From Ceratopteris richardii (taxonomy: Eukaryota > Streptophyta > Polypodiopsida > Polypodiales > Pteridaceae): a DNA stretch of 64,000 nucleotides. Below are positions 1 to 10,733 of the stretch, one piece after another. Each line of letters starts with the position of its first letter. Position 1 is the first letter of the stretch. The translations under genes were made by a program, and so were the position numbers. The DNA lies in assembly GCA_020310875.1 (NCBI GenBank), contig CM035406.1, forward strand, positions 225,909,442 through 225,973,441, in the 5' to 3' direction. The notes under the pieces were generated by a model. It made no database searches. It saw nothing but the letters and a program-made list of their open reading frames with translations, and was not told the DNA's origin.

Positions 1-199
1 ACTTTTTCCAATTCATCAAAGTGCAAAATGAGACAATATTTTGAATCATTTGGGCAAGGATGCTACCACAGAGATGAGACATGTTCTTCTAATTGTAAGA
101 ACATGACCATGTTCTTCCAATTTTAGAACATGAGGCTTGGGGGTTGCCTATGGTTATATATATAGCTTTATTTTCGAGGATGAAAATCTTTCCCAAGGG
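1..199. other. unassigned sequence at window edge
   Basis: AT-rich sequence with no coding frame or repeat that I recognise. It ends just before the part shared with the inverted copy near 44 kb. Confidence 0.3.
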
Positions 200-645
200 G
201 GAAAGAATGTAATAAAGTAAGTCTTGGTCTTGGGATCCGACTGCTTCAGAGAGAACTGAAATCGGAAATCATTTGGTCACTCGTCTGTAGGACCAAAGAT
301 CTCAATAATAGACTGAAGCATAAGTTCATGTGCTCTCATCTTCAAGTAATCCACTTAACCTAGTGGTTAAGTCTCATGATTGTGAAGGAGGAGGTCTTGA
401 GTTCAATCCCCATGGGGAGCATGGGGAGAGAGTTTTGCCCAAAGAGCTCGAGAGCCTTCCAACTCAAGTTAACGTGAGTTAACTTGAGTCCAGGGAGACT
501 TAGCTCAAGAGGTGAGTATAACCACCACTAGTGGACTCTAGTGGAAGGTACGAAAGCAGTGGACAAGATCACTTCAGCCATTAGTAGACTCTAGTGGTAG
601 ATATGAAAGGAGTGGAGGAGATTGCACATGCACCTCCATTGATGG
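200..645 (+). repeat. interspersed repeat with tRNA-like head, copy A
   Basis: About 440 bp is shared, in inverted orientation, with 43,905-44,345. Near 350-420 the sequence looks tRNA-derived. A perfect 7-bp hairpin (CTTAACC, loop TAGT, GGTTAAG at 354-371) sits where a D-arm and RNA polymerase III box A would be, and GAGTTCAATCC near 399-409 resembles box B. Downstream, around 525-600, a motif containing the palindrome CCACTAGTGG followed by ACTCTAGTGG occurs twice in diverged form. A tRNA-headed SINE, or a larger element that captured one, is the likely explanation. No poly(A) tail or target duplication was located. Confidence 0.5.
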
Positions 646-654
646 TCATACTTT

Positions 655-2640
655 ATTTAAGGTTTAAACCAGATTGAGACTTGAGGAGTATCTTGTTGCT
701 AGTGGAGGTCTTGCAGCCTCAAAAGAATTTTTGACGAGAAATATGGATAAATCTTGTAGAAAGATATTTGAACTTTTAGAGAATAACAAAGAGAAAGTTT
801 TCATTCCTATGCTGGGGAATATTGTTCGAAGATATCTCATCAATTCTAAGGAGAAGTGACTTCTTACTTCTAGTTTCTTCTATGATGCTTCTATAGCACT
901 GCCAAGAGTGGGGATGCTAACAAAAGTGCCTGAGCCATTGTTTCTCTTAAAAGTAAAAAATCTCCTTCCTCCATCCTAGCTAAACTCTTGGACGTCCCTC
1001 CTTATCAATCAGGTTGTAGGAACAACCTGTAGAATAAAACCCAATAAATTTCATGGCACTGATGGTCTTCCAAACGAGTTCTTCATTGAGTTGGATCACT
1101 TTCTTCCTCCATATATTTTGTTGATGTGGAAACCTTCCGTTAGAAAAGTTTCTCTTCCACTTTCTATCACACTAGAGTTACTAAACATATTCACAAAAGA
1201 GAGCCCAAAGATGATTTCTCAAACTTGAGAACAATTACTTTCTTGAATTTTTTTAATAAAATCTTTGTCTCTTCTTTAGCAAGGAGACTTAGACTTATAA
1301 TGGACTAAATCATTATTTTTTATCATAAATGGAAGGTTTATTTTAGACGCCATCATTACCCTCCTAGAAGGAATGGATTGTACGAAAGATTAATGTCAAG
1401 ACTTCTATTTTCTCGAGGTGGATTTTGATAAGGCTTGTTATAATTGGGTGAGATTTCATGCCTTGGTCTCTTAATGACATTGGTTTGGGAAAGTATTTTA
1501 TTAAGTTTTTGCATGTCGTTTAGTAATGTTCGGTCTAGAATTGCTTTGAATAGGAGATCCATCAGCCAAGGATGCCCCCTAGCTCCTTTAATGTTTTCAA
1601 TTTCTAGTGATGCTTTGGGTTTGATCATTAGGGATTAAGTGAATAGTGCGCTCATTAAGGGTATTTATATCTATAATGTTGCCACTTCCCTCTGCCTTCA
1701 CATCTTTCCTGATGATAGTAACTCCTTGACTATTTCTAATCACTCCTTTACTTTTCACTTCTTAGAATGCGTTAGAACTTTTGTATCTTGACACTCCTTC
1801 TGGACTTAACCATAAAAAGACTTCCTTAAAGTCTTATAATGGGGAAATAACTGAATGCATCACTCACCTTTAGTGTGACATTATTAAGGATGCGGAAGTG
1901 TTTAGACTCTTTGGCACCCCCATGGGATTTTATATTTCTGCTATTTAGAGATGGCACTTGGTTATGCACAAATTTAGACAAAGGATTTTCAAATAGTACT
2001 TTTTGGAGAGCACTTTGAATCGTAGCTTTGTGTTGAATCATTATATTTTTCCTTATATAACATACTTTTTGGATTTTTGGAAACCTTCAAAGAAATAGTT
2101 GCATTGGTTTGTACTATAATCCCTATAGTTTCTTATATTAATTGTTTTCCTAAAAAGGAAGGGACCTTGAGTTTGTTTTTCCTAAATAATGGTTGGTAAC
2201 TCTCTTAAAAGTGGATATTTTGGGATGTTGACTCCATTCAATTTCTAGGATTGTGAGATAAAATGGAAAAATCATTTTGTTAAGTCAGATACATATAAGA
2301 ATATTATCCTTTCCTTGATGTTTTCAAGAATAATTATTATTTTCTTTTGCAAGATTATTTTCGTATTGAGTTATGCTCCAAGTAAAATGTGAATAAAATG
2401 TCTATCAAGCATCATATATTCTTTTATATTGGCAACCTTATTTGGAATGATCTATACACAAAAGGAGGTGGAGTAATCATGTTTTATAGAATCCCTCACT
2501 AATATCTCTTATGGCTTCAAACAATGTGATGGGTACATTCAGACTCATGTTGTGTGGCACAATAGATGCATTTATTTACACGAAGTGAATCTCTCTCTAT
2601 TATTTCCAAGGACATCTAGATGAGATTCAAGAATAATGGA
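655..2640 (+). pseudogene. decayed LINE (non-LTR retrotransposon) reverse transcriptase
   Basis: Broken frames resemble plant L1-type LINE ORF2. The linker before the RT carries EEYLVASGGLAASKEF (near 680-730). The RT start region reads KFHGTDGLPNEFFIELDHF (near 1045-1100). Near 1,560-1,640 QGCPLAPLMFSISSDALG matches the conserved RT block, and near 1,705 FPDDS stands where the catalytic (F/Y)xDD is expected. Many stops and frameshifts separate these pieces, so it is dead. Beyond about 2,300 the similarity becomes weak and the 3' end is uncertain. A related fragment is at 50,034-50,850 on the other strand. Confidence 0.75.
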
Positions 2641-3109
2641 GGATTTATGCATCACATCTCAATAAAAGAAGAATTGCATAAAGAAAACCAAGAACTGGGG
2701 AGTAGAACAAGCCCCAAAATCTAACAATAACAACCAACCTAGAGGATAGAAAACATCGTAGCAAGTTTGGTAGGAATATATAAGAATAAAAGCTTTCCTC
2801 TCCATCTATTTGGAGGAAGAGTGAGAATTATTTAGTATAAGCACACATTAAGAACATCCAATATGCATATGAAGGCATTCATAATTGAACTTTCCAATGC
2901 AACAAGGCATTGCAACAACATATTCTTACATCCTCCATTTAAAACAAACTTCTAGTCATTTAAAGTAACATATTCATACAGCCTCCATTTAAAGAAAAAT
3001 TTATTCGAATTATGAAGAACATCTAAATTGTCAATATAAAGAATTTCATACGAATCATTTCATCTTTTTTTAGATATAGTTAGACCATGTTTACCTTCTA
3101 GTCAGACAA
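2641..3109. other. unassigned spacer
   Basis: AT-rich sequence with an imperfect local repeat of the phrase AACATATTC (near 2,918 and 2,967). I recognise no gene or transposon domain; it could be 5' flank or UTR of the transposase remnant that follows. Confidence 0.3.
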
Positions 3110-3112
3110 CTA

Positions 3113-3935
3113 CTCATCTACATGACGTGGAGGCTTCCCCATGGTCAATCTACTAAAGCAATGTCAGAACTATTTGTTATCAGTGCTTCCACACTTAGAA
3201 AGTACACTTTCATAGTTTTCAAGATACTAACTAATAAAAGTTTGTTTCATAGGTATGGAATTTATCCTCAATCAGGAGAGAGATTGCAAGGTATTATTGA
3301 AGATTATAAAGATCTCACTAGTCTACAATAGATTGAAGGTGCAAAAGATTGAAAACATATTAAATTATATAGAAAACCTACAGAAGAATGTTATCATTCT
3401 CAATATGTGAATGGACATGGATTCCCAAGCATTGCTTTACAAGGAATTGTTGATTCCAAAGAATTGCTTTGAAGTGTTGTCAGAATGGCCCTAGTGGAGT
3501 GCATGACTCCACACATTTCAAAGTGTGTACTTTATATCCTACACTAAAGGCTATAAGCATTTTATCTAAGTCTAGTATCTAAGTATGTGGAGAGCTTGTT
3601 AAACCTTATTTATTAGGTGATTCGGCATACAAGACTGCAACATTTCTTGTTAAGGCTTTCTGTCCAATAGTGGGTTTCAAAGTCAGAGAGAAAATTGCAT
3701 TTAATAAAAATCACTCATTTGGAATTTTGAAATCTTGATGATGGATCCTCCAAACTTTAAATGTAGATTTGTCTTTAGGTCCTATGGTTGTAAGATAATA
3801 TTGGCTTTTTCATAATTTTGTGCAACTTCAAGGAGAATGTGAACCCAATGTAGAAGATGATCCTTACTCAAATAACAGTGAGGACCCATACTGTTGGAGG
3901 AATTAAATGCATCGTGAAGAGGACTCATGGTTATG
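3113..3935 (+). pseudogene. decayed PIF/Harbinger-type DDE transposase
   Basis: Successive frames match the plant PIF/Harbinger (DDE_Tnp_4) transposase layout. An N-terminal helix-turn-helix-like stretch (MTWRLPHGQSTKAMSELF, ISASTLRKYTFIVFKIL) is followed by a block ending QGIVDSKELL (first catalytic Asp region), then LLGDSAYKTATFLVKAF near 3,615-3,660 (the GDSAY block holding the second catalytic Asp). A C-terminal part resembles the HNF-QLQGE region near 3,810-3,850. Stops and frameshifts interrupt it. In the family this nuclease cuts and pastes elements with short terminal inverted repeats and 3-bp target duplications. I did not find the inverted repeats or the companion Myb-like ORF. Confidence 0.7.
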
Positions 3936-4464
3936 CAATGCACTATTTAGAGATTCTGTTCAAATTATGCAAGTACCCAATAAACTAGTGAGTTTGATGT
4001 ATTTTAGTATAATAATATACTCTATAATTTCACATGACTAAGAATCATTTTCTTTTGGGTTAAAGAGAAATATGAAATGGAGATTCACGGTGGATAGAAA
4101 GAAGAAATCGATATACTTACTTTGAGTTGAAGAATTGCATAGCTCATGATAAACAAGTGATTTGTATTGAAAAGATTATGTATGACTATTATGCTATACA
4201 AGGAGTTTAGTTGTTTTTTTCCTTAGTCATTCTCAATTGATCTATGTTACTTCAAATAGTTCATAGGAATTCTTGTATAATTTGTTAATTTAATCAAAAA
4301 ATTTAGTTAAGAAATATTCAATGAAAAATGTGCTCATAATTTTAGTCATCAGAAGATGGGTGACTTTATGCATAGGCCCCTAATTCTGATGACTTGAGAT
4401 CGTCGCATCTATGTTGCATGTGCCCCTAATCTCCATTCGGTGACCCAAAAAGTATAATCCTCCA
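3936..4464. other. unassigned AT-rich spacer
   Basis: No coding frame recognised. It lies between the transposase remnant and the Gypsy integrase remnant and may contain unrecognisably decayed pol sequence of the latter. Confidence 0.3.
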
Positions 4465-5190
4465 TTTGGTGTTCAAGTTAAACTATGTACAATCAATCCT
4501 CCATAAACTGATGGACAAACAAAATGGATGAACTAAGTCTAGAACAATATCTCCATTGCACCATCAGCTATGATCAAAATGATTGTTTTGATCTCTTACC
4601 ATTTTGCCTACAATAGAAATGTTCATACATCTATCAAGGAAACTCCATTCTTTGGAAATTATGGAAAATATCCAAGCATGGATATACAACTCTCAAATCA
4701 TGTCAAGAATCTAGTTGCCAGAGACAAGGTGCAGTACCTAATGGATATTCACAGATGTGGTTACTCAAAAATAATTTACGGACTTCAAGGGCTTGTGCAA
4801 ATCTAGACCATGAGAGATTTGGTCCATCCATCATCTTGGCCAAGCTAAATGGATTCATTTTCAAGTTTTAGATACCAAGTAGCATGCGAATACATCCACT
4901 TTTCCATGTGTCCATGTTGGAACCATATCAGATTCAGCATTGGGGGGGGGGGGGAGAGACCTAGTCCTTTGCCACCTATTAAGATTGATGATTATGAAGA
5001 ATTCAAAGTTGAACATGTCCTAGACTCAAGAATATCGTAAGGAAGATTGGATTACCCTGCTCATTGGAAAGGATATGATATCAACAATCGTACTTGCACC
5101 AATAAAGGTTTGAGAATTTCAGAAGAAAAATCCATTGAAGCTGAGACTAGAGAACATGAAGCTCCTCATGGAACTCATTGCTTGAGGGGG
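4465..5190 (+). pseudogene. chromovirus Gypsy integrase C-terminus and chromodomain remnant
   Basis: Near 4,490-4,700 the frames read DGQTKWMN-like, LEQYLHCTISYDQND and HTSIKETPFFGNYGKYPSMD. This is the integrase C-terminal region typical of plant Ty3/Gypsy chromoviruses. After a 13-base G run (4,942-4,954), PPIKIDDYEEFKVEHVLDSR (near 4,970-5,035) and HWKGYD (near 5,065-5,085) form a chromodomain, which guides integration to marked chromatin. A stop (TAA at 5,038) splits the chromodomain. The purine run GAGGGGGAGG at 5,184-5,193 is the polypurine tract directly before the LTR. Confidence 0.75.
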
Positions 5191-5193
5191 AGG

Positions 5194-5770
5194 TGATATC
5201 ATGGACAAAGGAAACCATTGTGAATCTCAGATTCTATATGTCTTTCTATATCTCATGATTGGTTCACTAATTGGGAAACTAATGCAACCATTGCATCGAG
5301 AACATGGAAAAATCCTAAGATCGACTATCTACTTGCTAGATTATGACAACCATAGGTCTTGTTCAAAGTGTTCACATCATCAATGATAACATCAAGTCGT
5401 AACTGCCTTTGATAGAGGACCCTTGAACACTATTTAAGGAGGACATGTGCACATACATATTTAGTCTTGCTAATGCCAGTCTTGGGATGTGAATGAGTCA
5501 TGATCACCAAGTAAGTACTTCCAAGTTCTAGTTATAGTTCTAGTCTTGTCTTGTGTTGTAGTCTTTTGTCTTGCTCTAGTCTTGTATCTTGGACATCCTC
5601 TCTTTTCTTGTTGTAATCTCATAGTACGAGATACTTTCCACTTATTTCTTATATCTATTTCATCTCCTTGAAGGGAGTTCTTGTAATGTAGAGTTCTTGC
5701 TTCATACCTATGATCTTGAGTTCTGGTATCCTCTGTATCATCTCTAGTTGAGTTATCTACACCTACGAGG
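5194..5770 (+). repeat. 3' LTR (truncated) of the plus-strand chromovirus
   Basis: It begins TGATATCATGG directly after the polypurine tract. It is alignable with the minus-strand LTRs at 5,783-6,449 and 7,335-7,956: shared phrases include CTATATCTCATGATTGGTTCA, GATCACCAAGTAAGTACTT and GCTTCATACCTATGATCTT. Its terminal part is lost where it runs into the inverted LTR near 5,770. Confidence 0.7.
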
Positions 5771-5782
5771 GGAGCACTAAAT

Positions 5783-6449
5783 TGTTCCCTCTTACTAGAC
5801 TAGACAAGATTTCAGAATTACACCTTTGATTACAAGATCAACCATCTAGGGAAAATAATACAAGAACATGTAAATGATAGAATAACTCCTACAACTTGAG
5901 ACTGATAGATATGGATAACTCGATTAGAGATGATACAGGAGATCCCATAACCAAAGATAGTAGGTATGAAGCAAGATATGTGGATAATAGGAACTCGTTT
6001 TAGGGAGATGAAGTAGATACAAGAAATAACAAGACAAGATCTCATACTATGAAATTACAAGAGGAAAAGGCTAGATATCCAAAAACTAGACTAATGAGGA
6101 CTAGAGCAAGGAACAAGACAAGAAGTGGAACTCGAACTTTGAAAGTACTTACTTGGTGATCACGACTCCTTGAGCTCGCAAGAATCATATTGGCAATCCC
6201 TCCTTATATAGGTGTTAAAGGGTGGTTCATCAATGACAGTTATGAATTCATGATATCATTGAAGATATCATCAATTTGAAACAAGATCTCTAGGTGTCAA
6301 AATAAGGCAAATAGACAATTGATCTTAGGGTTTTGGCATGTTTCAGATGCAATGGAAGCATTGGTTTGTCCAAAATCTGAACCAATCATGAGATATAGAA
6401 ATCACATGGAAACTGATGATTAAGATGCTTTGATTTTCTCACAGTGTCA
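5783..6449 (-). repeat. 3' LTR of the gag-chromodomain mini-element
   Basis: Read on the minus strand it starts TGACACTGTGAG directly after the purine tract GCTTGAGGAGGAGG (6,450-6,463) and runs to an end near GAGGGAACA. It is homologous to 7,335-7,956 and, inverted, to 5,194-5,770. The exact 3' edge could lie a few bases further left, because the next bases are also partly shared with the other copies. Confidence 0.65.
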
Positions 6450-6463
6450 CCTCCTCCTCAAGC

Positions 6464-7334
6464 GACACGTTCCACAAGGAGCAGCCATGTTCTATAGCTT
6501 TGGTTTTATCGGATTCTTCCTATGTAATTCACAAATCTTGATTGTTATTGTCTGAAAATTCTCTCTAAGCTCTCGAGTATTATCCTTTACGTCACACGCT
6601 TTCCAATGAATAAGGTATTCCAATCTTACTTTAGAGATTCTTGAGTCTAAGATATGCTCAACCTCGAATTCTTCATGATCCTCAATCTTGATAGGTGGTG
6701 AAGGACTGGGTTTCTCTTCAGCTTTCTTATGTTCTTCATGTGATAGATCCTTTGAGCTTCTAGTAGTACATTGTGCTATTTCCAAGATCTTTGATGGAGA
6801 GCCTTGAGTATGTATACCTCCTTGATTGAACATGAACTCCTCCTTATCCTTTAGCTTCTTGTTATCTTCATAATATGTATACTCCATATCATTTATAATA
6901 ACTTCTTGGGACTCAAAGACTCTTGATTCGTATTCTTGGAAAACACTACCTTGATTACTCAACTCTTCTAGCTCTCAGACTTTTTCTTTCTTTGAACAAT
7001 CAACTCTCACATTGACTTGCTTGATTGATAACACCCCCGAGGTATTCGCTTGAGGCATGGATAGCAATAGATACTTCACTTGAGGCTTGAGGCCACTTCA
7101 AAATTGATTAATCATGTAGTTTTCTTGATATGTAGTTCCTGGAAACAACGTCTTGATATTTTAGGCATACATTGAAACTGATCGATCATCTTGTAAGCTT
7201 TTCATGTCTTGGACATGTCCAATCAAGTCCTTTATGGTAGCTTGAATCCCCTTGCATAGGAAATCCATGGTGCCTATTCTTGGTGAAGGTAATCTTGGCC
7301 AAATGTCAAGGGAGAACTAGATTATGCCCTCTGA
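6464..7334 (-). pseudogene. gag-chromodomain internal region
   Basis: A 156-residue frame (6,492-6,962) ends in a good chromodomain: EEFEVEHILDSRISKVRLEY followed by LIHWKACDVKDNTREL. The N-terminal half is acidic and Lys/Glu-rich. Upstream (about 6,970-7,275) gag-like sequence begins MDFLCKGIQATIKDLIGHVQ on the minus strand and contains at least three stops, so the joined reading frame is not intact. The junction between gag and chromodomain replaces the whole pol region of a normal chromovirus. Confidence 0.6.
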
Positions 7335-7956
7335 CTAGACTATACAAAATTTTAGACTTACACCTTTGATTACAAGATCACCCATGTAGGGGAAAATAAT
7401 ATAAGAATATGTAAATGATACAAGAAGCCCCACAATGGGGGACCATAGGTATGAAGCAAGATCTCTTGATTATAGGAACTCCCTTCAGGGAGATGAAGTA
7501 GATATAAGAAATAACTAGACCAGATCTCATACTATGAGATTACAAGAGGACAAGGCTAGATGTCCAAGTACTAGACTAATTAGGACTAGAACAAGGAACA
7601 AGACAAGAATAGGAACTCAAACTTTGAAAGTACTTAGTTGTTGATCATGGCTCCTTGAGATCCCAAGATTGATATTGGCAAGACTGAGTATGAATGTATC
7701 CAATTCCTCCTTCTATAGGTTTTCAAGAGTGGTTCATCAATCACGGTTATAAATTGATGATGTCATCGATGATATCATCAATTTGAAAGAAGACCTCTCT
7801 GTGTTAGAGTAAGGAAAATAGACGGTCAATCTTAGGGTTTTGACATGTTTTGGATGCAATGAAAGCACTGGGTTCTCCAAAATCTGAGCCAATTGTGAGA
7901 TATATAAATCACATGGAATCAAGGTTTATGATGGTTTTATTTTTCCATGATTATAC
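7335..7956 (-). repeat. 5' LTR of the gag-chromodomain mini-element
   Basis: Homologous to 5,783-6,449 along most of its length (for example ATTACAAGATCA, GGTATGAAGCAAGAT and AGACCTCTCTG/AGATCTCTAGG regions), with an internal deletion near 7,430. No canonical PBS was recognised just inside it. Confidence 0.6.
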
Positions 7957-8095
7957 CTATGAATATCCCGTTGAAAACTTCTTGAATCAAATATATACTC
8001 TTTTATTATTTCTCTATGTTGGGTGATTCTGTAATTGAAAGTGTCATTCTAAAATCTTGTCTAGTCTAGCAAGAGGGAACAATCTAGTGCTCCCC
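7957..8095 (+). repeat. plus-strand fragment of the same chromovirus LTR
   Basis: TCTTGTCTAGTCTAGCAAGA and GGGAACAATCTAGTGCTCCC repeat, in opposite orientation, the LTR-end sequence seen near 5,775-5,815 and 7,325-7,355. It abuts the outer edge of the mini-element's 5' LTR. Confidence 0.5.
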
Positions 8096-8499
8096 CAATA
8101 AGGAAAAGCCAAAAAATCTCAACATCTATGTTTATATGATGATCTATATGTATATAACATAATAAAATGAGTTTTTCATTTTATCTGACAAGCCCAAAAA
8201 GTCAGTTGGGTAAAAATCCCTAAATATCCACTTAGTAGAGAGGTCAGCAAACATTTTTTAGGAAAAGCATACTCATGCTCCCTTCCTCTTTAGGAAAACA
8301 ACAACTATGATGAGAAAATATAGGGATTATAGTACAACCTTCGTTTCTCCCTCACAAGAATCTCCTTGTAGAATAAATAGATTCATCTCCTTATGCCGTA
8401 GACGAGCTCTGCAAAACTGAGAGGATGCCATGCTAGTACTCTTCCCATCTACGTAGATAAATGGTATAGTCAATATTCAAGTGGCCACTTTACTATGTG
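8096..8499. other. unassigned; possibly leader of a decayed Gypsy
   Basis: No domain recognised. It precedes gag-like sequence on the plus strand. Confidence 0.25.
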
Positions 8500-9640
8500 G
8501 GAGGCACTAAAGACAACGTTATCGCAGACATTGTGACCAAGCAACTCCTCGAAAAGAGCTCTAGATTAGCTAGAGAACCTAAAGCTGAGATCATATGAAT
8601 CCTTTCATGAATTTCACACTACGACAAAGGCACTTGTTTCACGTCTGCCAAATACTCCAAGTGATTTCTTGGTGAGAAAATAGATAGATAAAGCTTTGCC
8701 TAATTCATCTAAGTAGAAGCTTTTAGAGTCTCTTAGATTGGATGCAACACTTGATGATTTTTTTGCATCTCCATCGTGCATTGAGGAAGATAGGCTACAT
8801 TTTGAAGGGGATGCACAACCAAACTATGGATCAAACTTAGAGAGTATCAAGCAGCTTGGGAAGGAGTTGGAGGCCTTAAGAATGTAGCAAAGTTTCCAAG
8901 AAGAGAAGGTCATGCAACCACCACCATGCCACAATGATGATGAAGTGGCTCAACTTCGTCATGAGCTAGAAGATTTGTGGACCACACAAGACATAGGAAG
9001 GATGGCTTGGTGTACAATATGTAGCACCAATGGACATTCCAATGCTAATTGTCCTAACAAGGTAAGCTGTCAATTCTATGGCAAGGATGGCCATGAAGCT
9101 AGCGATTGCTACTACCTCAAGGGAGCACATCAGCAAGGTAACCCTTAAGTTCTAGATTCGTATTATGCTAGTAATTCAAATGCACCAAGTAGAGAAGAGA
9201 CTCATCCAACTCGACCTAGATATAATAATCCATTAATGTGTGATTTTTTTGGGCAGTATGGCTTTATGGAGAAGAGGTGCTTCTTACTAGAAGGTGCACC
9301 TCCTTGTCAGCATTGTCGAGATGCTAAGCATCACTACACCAGAGAATGCCCAAGAATCTGGCCTACTCTAATTCACATGATTGTAATCTCCCCACAAGTA
9401 GAAGGTATGACTACCTAGTCATATGTTGTGTCATCTTCATTGGTTCCCATGATGACTAGCGGCAGACAAGTGGGAGCAACCTACAAGGACGAACAACAGG
9501 GACTCAAACAGAGAGATAAGGAAAAGAAGTCTGGTTGGAAGGGCGAAGCAGACATTGAAAGAGCTTATGAGAGGGTGATTACTTCACTGAGGGATCAACC
9601 AACAAGTTCTCAGGAAGAAACAAAAGAGGTGACACATTGA
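8500..9640 (+). pseudogene. Gypsy-type gag with several zinc knuckles, decayed
   Basis: Frames at 8,912-9,148 and 9,236-9,418 carry a series of CCHC-like motifs: CTICSTNGHSNANC (intact CX2CX4HX4C), CQFYGKDGHEASDC (second Cys replaced by Tyr), CDFFGQYGFMEKRC (second Cys and His lost) and CQHCRDAKHHYTREC. They are separated by LKGA/LEGA spacers, so the knuckle-spacer unit appears duplicated. A Lys/Glu-rich tail follows at 9,428-9,640. Zinc knuckles of gag bind element RNA during packaging. Stops interrupt the frames. Confidence 0.6.
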
Positions 9641-10130
9641 GGAAATCTTGAAAGGTATTCATCATAAGCTTAGTGTGTACCACCTCATAAAAATGGATTT
9701 AAACGCAAGTAGTGACTTGTTGAAGATTATACAATCTCCCTACTTTAGCCCACCTCCTGGCATAGATGGTTTCATGGTTCACTTTCCTCCTACACCTTGG
9801 CTGACTATCAGAGTTCAAGACTATCAGTATTTATAAGAGATGAAGCTTTGATTGGTGTTATTATAGATGGAGGTTCAGACATGAATTTGGTGCTAGATTT
9901 CACCATGGAAAAACTTAAACGGAACCACATCTAGGCAGTACCCTTCATACTTACATTAGTAGACTCGACATTATTGGAAAGGTACTTATGATAGTGAAGG
10001 GTTGTCACTTTATTCTAGAATTTGTTGTTATTGTTCTACCATAGGAGACTTCTTACCCTATACTCTTGGGAAGGCCCTAGCTAAGGCAAGCGCAAGCTCT
10101 ATAGCATTGGGGAAAGAATAATTTTTGGAT
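9641..10130 (+). pseudogene. retropepsin-like protease remnant
   Basis: Near 9,842-9,915 the frame reads ALIGVIIDGGSDMNLVLDF, a good match to the active-site block of plant Gypsy aspartic proteases (D-G-G-S in place of D-T/S-G). Near 10,040-10,085 PILLGRP is the usual flap-distal LLGRP block. Frameshifts separate them. It follows gag in the expected order. Confidence 0.6.
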
Positions 10131-10389
10131 TTCATGAGGTACTAACAATCAGATACAACTACATTTGGAAGAAGGATAACACATTGGTAAGGCTACAGGT
10201 TATATAGTCATCAATCAAGTAGCACCTTCCTTACCTCAAGAAGCAGATACATTATTAAATTGGATGATCGAGAGCACACAGAGTTGCACTATGGAAATCA
10301 GTGAGAAAGATGAAGAATTTGTAGATGAAGAAGTTGCAAAAGAAGCCCACGGAAGTCATGAAGATTATGGTCACTAAAGGCACTCTTCT

Positions 10390-10530
10390 TGTCATATAGT
10401 GTTTTTCGAAGGGATAACTATTGATCTCAAAAAGATCATTACTATCCTGCCCATGCCTATTCCACAAACTCTAAAGGAAGTACAAAGTTAATTAGGTCAT
10501 GCAAGATACCATAGAATATTTATCTGAATG
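10390..10530 (+). pseudogene. reverse transcriptase end fragment of the same Gypsy
   Basis: Reads GITIDLKKIITILPMPIPQ then TLKEVQS, a stop, LGHARYHRIFI. This is the boundary between RT thumb and RNase H in Ty3/Gypsy elements (KI..I..MP.P....V..FLG...YYR.FI). The catalytic RT core expected upstream is missing, so a deletion joins protease to this piece. Confidence 0.6.
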
Positions 10531-10560
10531 AATTAGAAATAGCTAAGCTCTCGAAAATCA

Positions 10561-10733
10561 AGTGTCAATCATGCAAAAAGGTTCAACTACGAATTCTGCA
10601 AGTGGACAAATAAAAAAGGAGGACCCAAAGTCGTGGAATAAATTTAGAATCTCCACCAAACTCAATCAAATGCAAATCTCATCAAATCAACCACCAAAAA
10701 GTGCACCGATATTGATTGGTGAGTGGTTAGCTA
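10561..10733 (+). repeat. possible left part of the older Copia LTR or leader, split by the young Copia
   Basis: This sequence runs into TSD copy AGCTA (10,729-10,733) and resumes at 17,187. The rejoined locus has a TATA-like TATATAAG just past the insertion (near 17,210) and leads into the older plus-strand Copia gag at 18,063. This suggests the young element landed in the older element's LTR or leader. The matching 3' LTR is not in the window. Confidence 0.35.
10729..10733. repeat. target-site duplication, left copy (AGCTA)
   Basis: AGCTA directly precedes the left LTR and is repeated at 17,182-17,186 directly after the right LTR. A 5-bp duplication is normal for Copia integrase. Confidence 0.95.

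Larger units (their letters stand above)
5783..7956 (-). mobile_element. deleted chromovirus derivative carrying gag and chromodomain but no pol
   Basis: Two LTRs of one family (5,783-6,449 and 7,335-7,956) flank only about 0.9 kb of internal sequence. The internal part encodes a gag-like frame that passes directly into a chromodomain; no protease, reverse transcriptase, RNase H or integrase is present. The 5' LTR has lost about 60 bp relative to its partner. It could have moved only with proteins from a full-length relative. Target-site duplications were not apparent. Confidence 0.6.

Noticed and set aside
354-420. tRNA gene
   Set aside because: It has box A and B-like motifs and a D-arm-like hairpin, but no complete cloverleaf or acceptor stem, and it recurs within a longer repeat. 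A SINE-type head fits better.
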